From positions 32,769,150 to 32,833,149 of the forward strand of contig NC_049910.1 of the NCBI RefSeq assembly GCF_001411555.2: 64,000 bases of DNA. The letters run 5' to 3'. Under the pieces are notes generated by a model. It made no database searches, was not told where the DNA came from, and worked only from the letters and a program-made list of their open reading frames with translations. The position numbers and the translations under genes are program-made. Below are positions 34,200 to 47,596 of the stretch, in pieces. The DNA comes from Juglans regia. Taxonomy: Eukaryota > Streptophyta > Magnoliopsida > Fagales > Juglandaceae. The first letter of the stretch is position 1; each line of letters begins with the position of its first letter.

Positions 34200-34416
34200 T
34201 TTAAATATTTAAAATAAAATATTGTTTGTCTATTATCATAGTAGGCCTAAATTGAATAGACGAAAACATACCTCCTTCACGATTAGAAAATGAGCTAGCC
34301 ATCACATTTTTGGATTCCCGAATAATCTGGCATTTGTATGATGATGAGACTTTTACTCTCTTCCCTGTATGATAGAAAATGACTCTCATGGAATCTAATG
34401 GGCTAACTCTATTTAT

Positions 34417-34449
<33 letters not shown>

Positions 34450-34480
34450 GTTTAGATAGTGAGTTGAGTTCAGATGAGAT
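34200..34480 (-). mobile_element. Copia LTR fragment, copy 3, with GT/GA microsatellite
   Basis: Related to 17270-17490 and 26413-26625 (for example CTAGCCATCACATTTTT and GACTTTTACTCTCTTCC). A (TG)n(AG)n microsatellite is at about 34420-34450. It may be the 3' LTR of the copia element to its right, but about 300 bp of other sequence intervenes. Confidence 0.5.
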
Positions 34481-34779
34481 GAGATTTGCAAGTTGAATAA
34501 AATATTGTTAGGAAGTATAATACAAAATAAGTACCTACAATCACAATATCCAAACAAACAATATGCAAATATAACACACATATCAACACAATGGTAATTG
34601 CTAGATTCTCAAATGAAGCCCAATGAGACTATTTCATAGTGTCTCAGTTTAAAACACAAAAAATCTCATAATTACAAAATATAAGCACAATGAAATGTTG
34701 CAACCAAGTGCTCACAATAAATATAAAAATACTTCTCCCACTAACTTAATAAAATAGAAGACTCTAACATCCTCAAATG

Positions 34780-37700
34780 AGTCACATGTTCTTGAAACAC
34801 TCTTGGAGCCAAACCCTTAGTGGATTAGCCAACATAAGCTTTGTGGGCATGTACACCACAAAAATATGAGATTTCTCAACTTTCTTCTGAATAAAAAAAT
34901 ATTTTATATCAATATGCTTAGAATGCGAAGAGCTTCTAGTGTTTTGAGAGAAAGAAACAACTGCAGATTTATTACAAAATATTTTTATTAGCTTCTTAAT
35001 GGTATTCACAACAACCAACCTTAAGATAAAATTTCGTAACCATATAGCTTGACATGTAGCTTGATGATGAATTGAAGAGGTAGTAAGTGTATGTTTAATA
35101 CTTTTCCATGAAATAGCTCTTTCTTCCATCATAAAATATATCCAGAAATAGATCTCCTGTCATATGGGCATCCTGCATAATCAACATCAAAATATCCAAC
35201 AACATCAACAATGTTGAATCGCCAATATGTTAGCATATAATTGTTAGTGCCCTACAAATACTTCAATACTTTCCTTTCAGTTTTCCAGTGATTCAAACCT
35301 GGATTGCTTAGGTATCTACCAAGAACACCCATAACATAAGCAATATCTGGTATTGTACATACTTGAGCTTACATCAAACTACCAATAATTGATGCATACA
35401 GAGTTGCTTGCATTTGAATCCTCTCATCATCATTATGGGAAGATTAAGATTTATTAAGTGTATCACATTTCACAATAGGTGCTTTTCCAGACGAGCAGGA
35501 TTGCATATTTTTTTGATCGGAAATAAACTTTATTTTATTAAATGAAACTGAAGTCACAACTGTGTCTGATAAATATAGGGAAAAATTTAGATTACAAGCC
35601 AAACTACTCATCTATTTGGAGCTTCCCCGCACACAAATTTCTTTGCGACAAACATTGTCTTAACTTCTATAAGCTCTCTAATAACAAATCTTCTGAAATT
35701 TCAATTATGATTTGTCTGATAATATAACACTCTGTAAAAACAGAGATAACCATCTCTCAATCTCCAAAGGAGGAGATGGTATCCAACTTCTATCCTCCAA
35801 AGGAGGAGAGGGATTCTCTTGCTATGGAAATAAGTCCAATAACCTATTTCTTTTTATTTTTAGCTAACACAACCAATAGAATAGAAAATACATAGGAAAT
35901 ACTGAAAAATAGAACTAAAAAAAAACAAAAACTTGAAATACATTGAAACTGAAAAAACACTGAGCAAGGAGGTTGTAGTGCGTGAAGGACACGTGCCATG
36001 CTGGGAGTGTGTCGGACCGTTGATCCTGAAGCTACTGAGATTGCTGACCCCAGAAAAGTCGTGCATGGCAGCAGTAGAGCCCTCTGTGTGGTGGCGCGTG
36101 GAGGCCACGCATGCACTTTGACCTACGCATGTGGATCACTCGCCGCTCCTTTTGACCTGAAAACCCCATGGTGGGGCGCGTGGTAGTCGCTAGACCTCAA
36201 AACGACGTTTTTCCTTGCTTTGACCGGAAAGAACAAAAACAAAGGAACACAAACTAGAGAAGAAACAAACTACAAAGACAAAGGTTCTGGGTTAGGAGGA
36301 GGGAGAGAGTAGGAGCCGAAGTCTCGCCCCTAACCCCTCTGGCTGGTTTTGGTTTGGATGGGTTTCTAGAGAGAAGTCAGATGTTCTCTCTCTAAAAGGG
36401 TTTTTCGAGTCCTGGACCTCAGGATTGCTATTAAATCTATGCAAAATACGATTAATATAGGTTTCTTAAGATAATCCAAGAACACCATTAGCTCTATCAT
36501 AGGAAATCTATATACCTAATAGTAGCTCTAAGTAAAAATGAGCTACAAGTGCCATGATAATCCGAAATGAGTCTTTGGTTGGCACCGATGAGAACGTATC
36601 ATTATAGTCAATGCTCTCTCTTTGGCTAAAGCCTTTAGCAATGATTCTAGCATTGTACTTCTCCACTTGGCCACTAGAATCATGTTTGGTCTTGAAGATC
36701 TATTTGCAACCTATTGGTTTGCAACCATTCAATAACTTAACGAAATCTTATACATCATTTTGACACGTGGATATTATCTCATCATGCATAGTCTCTACCC
36801 AATGTGAAGACTACGGACTATCAATGGCTTCCTGAAAAAAATCTTGATCAACAGATTTTCCAACACTAAACTCATGCTCTTGCAAATAGATCATATAATC
36901 ATCAAAGATTGCAGATCCACGTGTCTTATGTGATCTCCTCAAATGAACATCATTAGTTATCCCTTCAACGACATTAGATCCATTGTCAATAATGGGTTTT
37001 TGACTAATGGCAAGAGGTTTCTATACCTGCAAAGGTAAAATTATAGATGATGAGATAATAGGCATCAAGACAACAATACACTCTTCTTTCATTAAAGTAA
37101 ATAGCTCGATTAAACTCAATGATTCTAGTTGCTCGAGCAGGAAAATAGAACTTAGAGCCTCTTGAGCCAATACAATATCCCATAAAATACCCAGTAATGG
37201 TTTTAAGATCAAGTTTTTTTAGCTGTGGATTGTAAGGTCTTACTTCTGACTTGCAATCCCAAACATGAAAAATGACGCAAACTAGGTTTTTTTCCTGACC
37301 ATAATTCATAATGAGTTTTAGGGACTGACTTTTGGGTATTTGGTTCAAAATGTATGCAACAGTTTTCAAAGCTCTCCCTACAAGAACTCAGGTAAGGACG
37401 AATGACTACGCATACATCGCGTCATGTCTATCAAAGTATGATTTCTTCTTTCTGCAACCCCATTTTGCTCAGGAGCACTAGACATAGTATATTTTGCCTT
37501 AATCCCACATGCTTGAAGGAATTTGGCAAATGGTCTTACATTTTATCTAGTTTCGTAATATATTTCATAATATTCCAACTTTTATCAGATCTTATGGTTT
37601 TAATACATTTGTCTTTGTAAAGATCGACAGTAGCCTTAAAAGCTTTAAAGGCTCCCAATGATTCAAACTTTTCATTAATGAACTGAATGTGACCATAATA

Positions 37701-39290
37701 AGATAATCATCAATAAAGGTGATGAAGTACTTATAATTCCTCAGGATAGTAGGAGTAATGAGACCACATATATCAGTGTGTATCAAATCCAGAATATTAT
37801 CTCTTCTGCCAATCTTTTACCGTCTCGCTTTAGTAGTTAGCTTTCCTTTAATACAATCAATACAAGTGTCGAAATCAGAAAAATCTAAATTAACAAGGAC
37901 ATTATCTTTGACCAACCTTTCCATTCTATGTTTGGAAATGTGACCCAATCATTTGTGTCATAGCGTAGAAGATGCTTTATTGACTCTACTCTGTTTGGGG
38001 CCAATTGCAACATTTACAACATATATATTAGAAGAAGAATGAGTCGAAATGAGTATTAAGTCAATTTTATATAAACCATCACACAAAACACCTGAACCAA
38101 TCACAATAGAATCATAATGTATCATAACCTTTATGTGTGCAAATACAAAAGTGTAACCACATTGATCCAAAAGAGAAATAGAAATAAGATTCCTCCTAAT
38201 GGTAGGTACAAAAGCAGTGTCTTTTAGCTCCAAAAATTTTTCAAAGGCCAAAAGAGGTCTGATTGTTCCAATGTATTCAACTTTAACCTTCACGCCGTTT
38301 CTCATATTCACCATCAACTCCCCATCACTCGGCTTTCTGATGTTTCATAATTCTTGAAAACAATTTGTAATGTGAATTGTTGCACCAATATCATACCACC
38401 AAGTATGAGAGGGAACATCAATCATATTAGACTCAAAACACTAGTGTCATATGCGTACCTTTCTTCTTTAACCAAGCTTTAAGTCTTCTGCAATTTGCCT
38501 TTTTGTGTCCAAACATGTCACAAAAGTTACATTTTCCTTTAAAACCTTCCATCCTAGGATTAGAAAAAGTAACTAGACTAGCTTGTCGAGTGGGTTTTCC
38601 AGCATTTTTCACCTTATATGACTTACTTTTGTTTTTGCTCTTATTTCATTTTTCATGAAATTTTCAGCACCTTGAGTTATAACATATGCAACCTAAGACC
38701 TCTCATTGTTTATCACTTCTCTCTCTTGAGAGATTGTAGTAGTCATCTCACTCAAACTCCATTCATCTTTTTGAACATTATACGTGGTCTTGAAAGCATC
38801 AAATTTAGATGACAGAGATTCAAACACTTGCCATACTAGAAAACTATCTGATAGCTCAACTTTAATTTCTCTCAGCTTATTAAAGAAATGAGTAAGCTTT
38901 ATAATATGCTTACGAACTCCACTAATGTCATCATAAGTCATGGTAGTAGGCAACTTCACGAGGGTTTGCTTTGTCAAATTTTGTGAACTTCTTCCCAACA
39001 TCATCAAGAAAATATTTGGCATTATCAGTTTGGTAAATTCTCTATCCAATATAGTTGTAGATGGTGTGCCTCGCTATCATAAGACAAGTAATTTTTTAAT
39101 GCTCCCAACACTCATAGTGAGTTTTCTCCTCAATAGAGCTTTCATTAATTGGCTTAACGGGTATCTCAATTCTTAAGGCCAAATCTATATTCATAATTGC
39201 AAAGCTAATAGTGGGGACTCATGCCAATCCTCATACTTAGTCTCCGTTAATGTTTTGATGGCTGATAATTGAATAGACAATCAAAGATTT
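34780..39290 (-). mobile_element. Ty1/copia retrotransposon remnant, minus strand
   Basis: Degenerate gag-pol in the usual copia order. Gag has a CCHC knuckle (CNFCDMFGHKKANC, 38531-38490). The protease-side segment is 38317-37958 ('FVPTIRRNLISISLLDQCG'). Integrase is at 37786-37592 ('MIHTDICG', 'YFITFIDDY') and 37369-37004 ('AYILNQIPKS'). Reverse transcriptase is broken by the retroposon at 35505-36419. RNase H is at 35132-34782 ('ATCQAIWLRNFI', 'SKHIDIKYFF'). Many stops and shifts are present. A purine-rich AGTTAGTGGGAGAAG (minus strand) follows RNase H, but matching flanking LTRs were not found. Inactive. Confidence 0.85.
35505..36419 (-). mobile_element. Non-LTR retroposon, about 0.9 kb, with 9 bp target duplication
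   Basis: Interrupts the copia reverse-transcriptase region. It is flanked by CAGGATTGC at 35496-35504 and 36420-36428. On the minus strand the 3' end reads AAAGTTTATTTCCGATCAAAAAAATA, a plant LINE-type tail with a short A-run, and the 5' part is GC-rich and pyrimidine-rich. There is no reverse transcriptase, so it is a truncated LINE or a non-autonomous retroposon. Inside is an imperfect repeat of CCTCCTTTGGAG (plus strand CTCCAAAGGAGGAG, twice near 35765 and 35795). Confidence 0.8.
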
Positions 39291-40558
39291 CCAAAAGTTG
39301 AGGACATCACAAAGAAAAATAATTATGCATGTGAAATTGCAATCTAGATTATCCCAATTCTTCAAAATATTAAAATATGTATATCAAATTTATGCTACTG
39401 TCTTAGTACATAATGGACACCTAAACACGAATAATTTTGATTCAAAATTCTTATGGTATAACTTTTTTATAAAATTAACTTATATTTATAAATTAAAAAA
39501 ACAATACACAAGATAAATGTAATAAACTAAACTAGTTAATACATATAGATAATATAATAAATCAATAGATATAGTTGTATGATATATCATTATACAAGTT
39601 ATCCTATACACATTTTGGGAACATAACATATATATATTCAATATGGTAAACTATAAATAAATTAATAATATATAATTAAGTATATAAAATATAACTAACA
39701 TGTAATATATATAACACATACATATATAACAAATATTGCGAGTTTCAAAATGAGCTCAAAAGAGTCAAGTTAAGCTTATACGAAATTTGTTCACGAGTCT
39801 AAACCGAGTCAAGCCGAGTTTATATGAGTTTGCTCGTTTAATATTTGAACCTATATTAGTGTTTACGATCATCTCATTTATTAAATGAATTGAATTCGAA
39901 TCGCATATACAAGAGTCGAGCTCGAGTTGTTCACGAGCTTCTCTGTTCATTTGCGGCCTTAAAAACAGTCAATAGAATCCTTTACATCTTTTCAGAATGT
40001 GGCAGCTTTTGCATTTCTATAAAGCAATATATAATTTTGGTAGGCTTCTAGCTTTGCAGAATGAATAAAAGGTTAATACAAGTATTTGGAAAAATATATG
40101 CACTAGTATTTAAAAATGAAGAAAAACTAAAAGATGCCTTCACGTGAACAATATATATATATATATAAAACCTTCACTTGCAAAAGAAAAAGACTACTTC
40201 TGACATGCTCAAAATTAAAAAAGGGGTTCATGCCATGTCTGTTCACTTGCCAATGGCAACCGTGCCAGTGTTTTCCATACCACTCTATATTGGTAACTGA
40301 TTGGATTTGGTGTTTCTAGTTGCATCCCACTCCCACCACAACCCAACATATGTGTTTCTCTCTATCGCCACTTGATGTCAAAGTATTTGGTTCTAAACCA
40401 CACCCAACTCACAAAATGGGTTTTTTTCTTCAACATACTAGCATCAACTGGAGTTTCTCCACGAACAAGATAAAAAGGGACACAAACCTTGGCATTTAAC
40501 CTCCATCTCCCCTCCTATTACCTTTTTATTGTTTAATGCCAACACTATTAATTTAACA
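39291..40558. other. AT-rich spacer with dispersed repeat fragments
   Basis: About 39740-39960 is a dispersed plant repeat with alternating GAGCTCGAG, CACGAGCTT and AGCCGAG motifs. About 40320-40500 is a diverged third copy of part of segment S. No gene is seen. Confidence 0.5.
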
Positions 40559-40909
40559 CGAAGCATTAATATTAGGATTTTCGATTTTCTATGATCCACG
40601 ATATTAAATTATAATAGTTGGAAAATGTACCTCCCTCAATTTTAGTTTGATAGAGAATCTGGCCTGAATATAGGAGAATGATCACTCTAATAACTTTACC
40701 TCCGAGTGTCTCCTGATGGCTAGAGGCACAATTATGTAATAAGTGAGAACCCTTAGTCATCAATATGCTTAAATAGACTTCTGGCAATCATGAAATTTAG
40801 ATATATTTGTATTCCATTACAACTCATTAATTAAGAGATATATTTGAACTAGTATAAACCCATAGAGACATGGGTATGTGGGATATTGAGTTTTAAAAAA
40901 ATTCTAACA
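40559..40909 (-). repeat. 3' LTR of older copia
   Basis: 351 bp; pairs with 46571-46921. Shared landmarks are CGATTTTCTATGATCCACGA and ATTAAGAGATATATTTGAAC. The outer base TG/CA is mutated on the left (CG). Confidence 0.85.
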
Positions 40910-43900
40910 TTCTCTCACTTGGCCCATACGCCCATAAAACTTAATTTTTCATTTATGAGTTTATTACAAGAAATTAACCATACTGTGCATGTTTATTTTT
41001 AGAAAATATTCCTAACTCAAACTACATTATATGAGTTCCATAATATCAATGTCAAATCAGCTACCAATGTGAGTCATAGTTGCCCTCTGTTATATAACGA
41101 ACACAATTTCTTCCATATACTATACCACTTGTAACTTAATTTAACATAATCTTTAATTGAGATAATTAAAACTAAAACTGTAATGCCTTAGGCATTCATG
41201 TCCATTATAGTCATTATCTTGTTATCATTCATTCACACCATTCGTTGTACATATAAAGTGGAAATATAGGACAATAGAAACAACCATAATAGATATCTCT
41301 CAATATCCAATAAAAAAATACTTAGCATATTAATGATCTTGTTAACTTGTTCAAATCACGAGTTTATGTATAAGACCATTCTTTTCAACATGTTCCTTAA
41401 ACTACAATATTGATATATTATATGAACATTATTTGTTTCTGTACATTCTCTTTCACTTGTATTTAAAAATTCATTAAATATTCATTATTTGGAGAAAAAT
41501 ACTCTAAGAAATTCTTTTAAAACACTCTTAACAACTTGGCTACAAAGTTGACAATTTCAAGTTCTAAAATAAATTTCCTTAGCCATATACTATACACAGT
41601 GGTTTCAAAGCATGTCATAAACTCAGCTTCTATTGCACATAAAGTAGTAAGATATTTGTTTCATATTTTTTCATAAAATAACTCTACTAGATAGCAAAAT
41701 ATATAACCATAATTGTATTTTCTATCATAAGAGCAATCCCACAAAATAGAGTTTGAATATCCAGTTAATTTAAGAGTATCAATTTTTCTAAAGAAAACAA
41801 TATAACTTTTAATTTCTTAGAAATATTATGACACTTTTTTTCATAGCTTTTTAGTTAGGAATCCTTGAGTTACTCTGACAACAACCAATGATGCCAACTG
41901 AAAAACTGATATTTGACTTTATACAAGTTTGTGCAATCATTAAATTCCTTATAACCAATTTATGCAAAATATCTATAACAACCTAATTAATTTTAGGATA
42001 CTACAAATATTGAGTATGTCATATTTTGTTTTTAAAACATCTATTGACCAACAATTATTTATGCAAACTCTCTCAAAACTCTATGCAATTTTACTGAGAC
42101 AATCCTAACAATAATGTTTTTGATATTAAAATTCGATCCCAATTACGAAAGATGTCTCATTCATAAATTTCATTTTTAAAATTTTTTAGAGACAACTTTA
42201 ATTTCATACTATAAACTATGATTTATACTTGCCAAAATGTCATATATATGAATGACCACAAATACAAATGTACTCACACTTACCTTTGAGTATATATATC
42301 AACAATAAATATTTTCTTTAAATCCAAAATCAGTATTGGTATTATTAAACTCAGATACTAATTTTAAAAAATATTTTACCTTTTCTAAGTAGCCTTTTTA
42401 TTCATTTCTGGTAGACTCAAAAGATTCACTCTATAATTATTTTCACATTCATTTGATTTAATTCTAAATTGTAAAAAACTACTAATGTCATAGTTATCCT
42501 GAATGAATCGTTTCAGGTTTATTTTCAGGTTTATTAGAAATATATTTTTCTAGACAATGCTCATTTCTGCGTGAAATCTATTATTACAAGTCTAACTCTA
42601 TATCGTTTAACAATGCTTTTAAAGTCAGGACCTTGTCTCCAAGACCTATTTACATTCAATTTTTTTTAAGCTTTTCAGACAATTTGACGAGATTACAGAC
42701 TTTACATTTATTCATGCGTTTCAATCGTTCTTTAACGCATTGATCTTTTATAGAATCACTTTTTTCTACAACTTGCGAAAAACAAAAATGAATCTTTATT
42801 AATCAAATTCTAAACTTTGGAAATATACCACGTAATCTAACCAAATAGAAAATCAAGAAGATCACATGAGGTTACCTGTTCTGATGTCTTCATAGCCAAT
42901 TCTTCTGAGGTGGATGGTCATTTGATTGTTATTCTATGTTATCATTGAAATGATCAGAAAAAGGAACTACATGCTTTTTCAAAGATACAAGCATGTACAT
43001 ATTCGACAATCACATTTATAATTTCTATGCCCCCACTGCTTTTGTCAACCTTAAGGAATTTGACAATTTGATATTTCAATTTCCTTAATACCAAGATCAT
43101 GATTAGAAACAATGCAACCTATATTTTTAAAATCTCCTTGAGTAATCAATACTAATAATATGTCCAATATGTTAATAATTATTATATGACTCAACTTTAT
43201 TTCATTTTGGTTATAAAATCGGTTATAAAATCTTACTTTAGCTTTCCTATCCATATAGTTATATGCCTTAAATAAGTCCACAACTCAAAAAATAAGTCAT
43301 TAAGACTACTTTACTAAAAACACAATATAAGTTATACACCATTGTTTTTAAGACTTTTCCTACATTTTCTTTCAAGAAGTTAAGAAAACAAGTCAGAGTT
43401 ATGACTTGATTCATAATACTTTTCATGGCACTCACTATTTTAATCAAATTCGATAATTTTTGTCTTTCTACGTAGTTGTATTTCCTCTTCCTGAGGAGTA
43501 CCTTAATAATTGCAAAAGACTTGAGACTTCTCATATAGCATATAAGTATTTATATACCATGAAAATCATCTCTGAAAGTAATGAAATATTTTTATCTATC
43601 AAACATTAAGGGAAAATGTCTATATGTGTCTATATGTATTTTCTCAAGAAACTCCCTATTCCATGTGACATTTTTTCTTAAAATGCTTTATTTGCTTTCG
43701 TTTTGTACAAATTAACGCACATCTTGAGATTAGAACATCTAAATGCGAAAAATCTTTTATTTACTAATCTTTACAGCTTTTCTTTGGAGATATTCTCCAA
43801 AATTTTATATCACAAATAAAGTTTTTGTTTAATTAAGCTTTAAACTTCTATGTCACAAATTGTAAATTTTTTTCATAAATTATGTTTTATATGACTCCAA

Positions 43901-44796
43901 TACATGCTTATAAGTGTAGAATATTTTTAATAAAAACATTATGAAGGCATGATGAATAAAAATTTTGTTGGAAGGAAAAATGGAACAAACATAGATGATA
44001 TTTTGAAGCAAATCAAAACAAAAACATTTGTGCTTGATTTTAACCACAAAAATTAAGTATCAACATTTATAAAATTTGATTTGAAACTTATATAGACAAA
44101 AAAAAGATGAACATTTTCACTTGAGTTTAATCGCAAAAAGATAAGTATAAACATTTATAAGATCTAATTAGAAACTTATAAAGAAAAATGCTTACCCTTC
44201 CCTGTTTCAAAACTCACGTGTCATTGTTTATTTCATATGTCATTGTTTATTTCAAAATTCAATTGACACAATTCTTACGTTTTCATGATTATCATTGAAT
44301 TTCTTTCCCAAAAGATACAATTGTTTTCTAGTACAAATTAACAAAATAAATATGTATCAATTTAACAATTATGCTATAAATTCTTTTATATTTCATTATT
44401 TTGATAGAATAATAATACATCTGGAATAAACCATTTTGTAAAAAATAAGAAGATTTTATCATTTCGATTCCTAAAGTTCAAAATTTGACATGTAGTAATT
44501 AGTTCCATCTTCTTAAATATTTTGTCTTTTTAACCCTTACTAAAATTCTCAATAATAATTGATTCTAGACTTAAAATAGATAAACTAGGGCCTAAAACTA
44601 AAATCATTCCCAAATAAGGTCTTAGTGTAAATTTGAGATGCTCATATTTATCTAAACTATAGTCATTATATACAGGAAAGCTTGTGCTGATATTCATATA
44701 CTTAGTGTAAGAAAAATATTTTGATCACATTAATACTTTGAATTGACACTCATAAACAATAACAAGATTTAAATTATTATGAATGACTTAATAGTG

Positions 44797-45215
44797 TTAT
44801 CGAGATCCCTTATTTGGGAGTGAACCCCAATACACAAAATGTTTCCTCCTGTTTTAAATTCAGAATTTAAACTATTATTTAAACCATTATAGATAAATTA
44901 ATATTGTCATCGAGATTCCTTCTTTGGGAGTGAACCCTTACACATAAAATTTTTCCTCCAATTTTAAATGATGTGGATGAACTAACTGTATCACTAGAAT
45001 TCTTTTTTGAAAATAAACTCAGACATACAAAAATATAAAATTTTCACACCAATTTTAAATTCTGTAAATGATCTATCTGTATGACCAAAATTCTCATTTG
45101 GGAGTAAACTCAAGTATACATTCCATGCAATCTTAAATTATGTAGATAAACTAGATGTATCAACATAATTCTTTTGTAGGAGTAAACCTTGACATACAAA
45201 TTATTCATTCCACAT
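44797..45215. repeat. Degenerate tandem repeat, about 85 bp, five units
   Basis: Units share 'TTCTTTTTTGGGAGTGAACCC' followed by 'ACATACAAAATTTTCC' and 'AATTTTAAATT-TGTA-AT-AACTA' in degenerate form. They begin at about 44797, 44896, 44985, 45070 and 45150. The array is in the leader/gag end of the older copia. Confidence 0.7.
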
Positions 45216-46570
45216 CACTAATTATATGACAGATCCAATGATTTTCCATTATTACATATGATATAATGGAGTTAATTAGTTGTTATCCAAATCAAGTAAG
45301 GTTTTGTACCTTTGGGAACTAACCATTCTTTAATTTTATAATAAAGTAATCACTCAATTTTAAATTAACAATTATATATATATATGACCAATCATACAAT
45401 AAAATTCATAAAAAAATAATAACTAAGAATTTTATAACTAATAGTCATGCAAAATTCAATTCCAAATAACTCATACATTTATATGGTAATTTACCATACA
45501 ATAAAATTCATAAAAAACAATAATTAATAATTTTATAACCAATAGCTATAATTCAAGTCCAAATACTTTTCACATTTATTAAATAATAAAGGACATGCAT
45601 TGAGAAGTGAGAAAGAAAGAATTATATATATATTTTTTATCTTTCTTTCTTTTTTTCTATTTTTTTTTTGGTTCAGGCTGGGCCACAATTTTGGCCCACT
45701 ACGTTGGCATACAACAAGTACAACATATTTTTTTAACCACGTTGCCAAGCTGGTTCTAGCTTACGGGCCCACTATTCTAGCCCAAGTAGCATTAATTCCC
45801 TTTGATGTTCTTGGACTGGGCCCAACCTACGGTCCACTATAATTGACCCAAATTGTAATGGGTTTGAAAATCGTACCCACTCAACAGCCCATGACCCTAT
45901 TGTTTTTCATCCTCACCCTCACGTAGCCATTGCACCAAATAAGAGTTTGTAACTCTAATTTGGCGCAACTATGGATGTCTTCTCCAGCGAGGAGATGTTG
46001 GCAAGACATTCCCAATCTCATCTCGCCTGCAACATCCACCTCTCTTCTCCTTTCTCCCTCATTTTTTTTCTTTCATACTTTGCCGTTGTACTGGACTTTT
46101 CAGTCCTTTGTGACGCTGCCACAGAGACTTCGGCGAGGAGGTTTTTGGCCTCCCAGTGCCAGGCAATCATCACATTTTTTAATAAGCTAAACAAAAGAAA
46201 TAGAGGCACGACCACCATCTGACAGGACTACATTATCCATAAGCGATGCCTCCCATCCCAGGTTACTAGAGAGGATGTGTCGACCATCCTCACGCCGCCG
46301 CTGCCAACCCACAGGAGCTCTTCCCTCACTGTTTTCACTTGAATCAAAACTCCATAAAAGATTATCTAAACTCTTCCATACCGAGAATACACATATGAAT
46401 GAATAATAAATACGTAAATTTATAAATACATGAAGTTTATATCCAAAATATATGTTGTACATGAATATGTAAAACTGAATCGAAATTTATAAATTTACTT
46501 CAGTATTATATGTTATCGAAACCATAGAATATCTATAACCTGTAGCTCACAATTGTTAACTATTTTAACA
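45216..46570 (-). other. Leader region of older copia, no recognised gene
   Basis: Mostly AT-rich. About 45670-46340 is less AT-rich and holds short open frames on both strands (45600-45842, 45930-46190 and 46462-46187), none with a family match that I recognise. Confidence 0.45.
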
Positions 46571-46921
46571 TGAAACATTAATATTAGCATTTTCGATTTT
46601 CTATGATCCACGATATTAAATAAGAATAGTTAAAAAACGTGCCTCCATCCATTTTAGTTTGATAGAGAATCTGAATTGAATACGGAAGAAGGACCACCCT
46701 AATAACTTTACCTTTTAGTGTCTCCCAATTGCTAGAGACACAATTATATTGTAGGTGAGAACCCTTAGTCCTCTCAGGGCTTAAATAAACTTTTGAGCAT
46801 CATGAAATCTAGAGATTTTTGTATCCCACTATAACTCATTAATTAAGAGATATATTTGAACTAATATAAACCCATAGAGACATGAGTGTGTGGGACGTTG
46901 AGTTTTAATAAAACTCTAACA
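46571..46921 (-). repeat. 5' LTR of older copia
   Basis: 351 bp; plus-strand ends TGAAACATT and CTCTAACA keep the TG...CA form. Pairs with 40559-40909. Confidence 0.85.
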
Positions 46922-47596
46922 AAGAATCCTTTTCGAAATTTAGTCACTTAAAAAAAATTTTGTACACAATCTTTGGGTTCAACAACAAAATGAAAATAGT
47001 TAATTTGAAAATTCTTTCCTTACAAACTTCATAAAGATAAAATTTTATTTCTCCTAAAACTTTTATTTCTCTCGCTCTAAAAATTTTATTTATTTATTTC
47101 TCTCGCTCTAATAGTACAAATCTAGAACATCTATCTTAAAGGAGTGAAGAATCATTTTAGCGACATGTTTTGCTTTGGTCAGAAGTTATAACTTGAGAAA
47201 GAAAAAGTCACGAATGTATATGATTTTTTTGTGATACATTGTTGCCACCAAGGATGGGTTGGATCGACGTCTTCTAATCCCCTGGTTAAATAAGCTAGTC
47301 AATTTTTTTCTTTTTAAAAAGAAATTCTTAGTTTTCATAAAAATAAATTTATAAATTAAGTCATTTTTATTATAAAATAGACAGATTCAGATATAACAAT
47401 ATTATTATGCTTAACAAAAGAGTAGTATATCCTCTAGCCCGCTAAAATTTTCCATCAACCCTCAACATTTTGGAGCCAGGTTGACATTGAGCTTAAAGTG
47501 TCCCAGTTTCAGCCCAAGGTCAGCCCTAATGCTGGCTCACCCAACAATAATGTTCAATTACTTCGGTTTGTTTCCTTGCCGCCTTGATCTTACTCT
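46922..47596. other. Spacer, no recognised feature
   Basis: AT-rich with a short repeat, TTTATTTCTCTCGCTCTAA, near 47065 and 47094. No gene or transposon end recognised. Confidence 0.5.

Larger units (their letters stand above)
40559..46921 (-). mobile_element. Older Ty1/copia retrotransposon, minus strand, two 351 bp LTRs
   Basis: LTRs at 40559-40909 and 46571-46921 are the same length and clearly alike, but differ at well over 10% of sites by eye. The minus-strand LTR starts TGTTAGA. Next to the left LTR the minus strand reads GGGCCAAGTGAGAGAA, a polypurine tract, so the left LTR is the 3' one. The primer-binding site is not recognisable. RNase H is readable on the minus strand at about 41690-41540 ('AIEAEFMTCFETT', 'IWLRKFILELEIVN') and integrase remnants are around 43710-43270. 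The inner region is full of stops. Both LTRs are preceded on the left by TAACA, so the target duplication is unclear. Confidence 0.85.
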
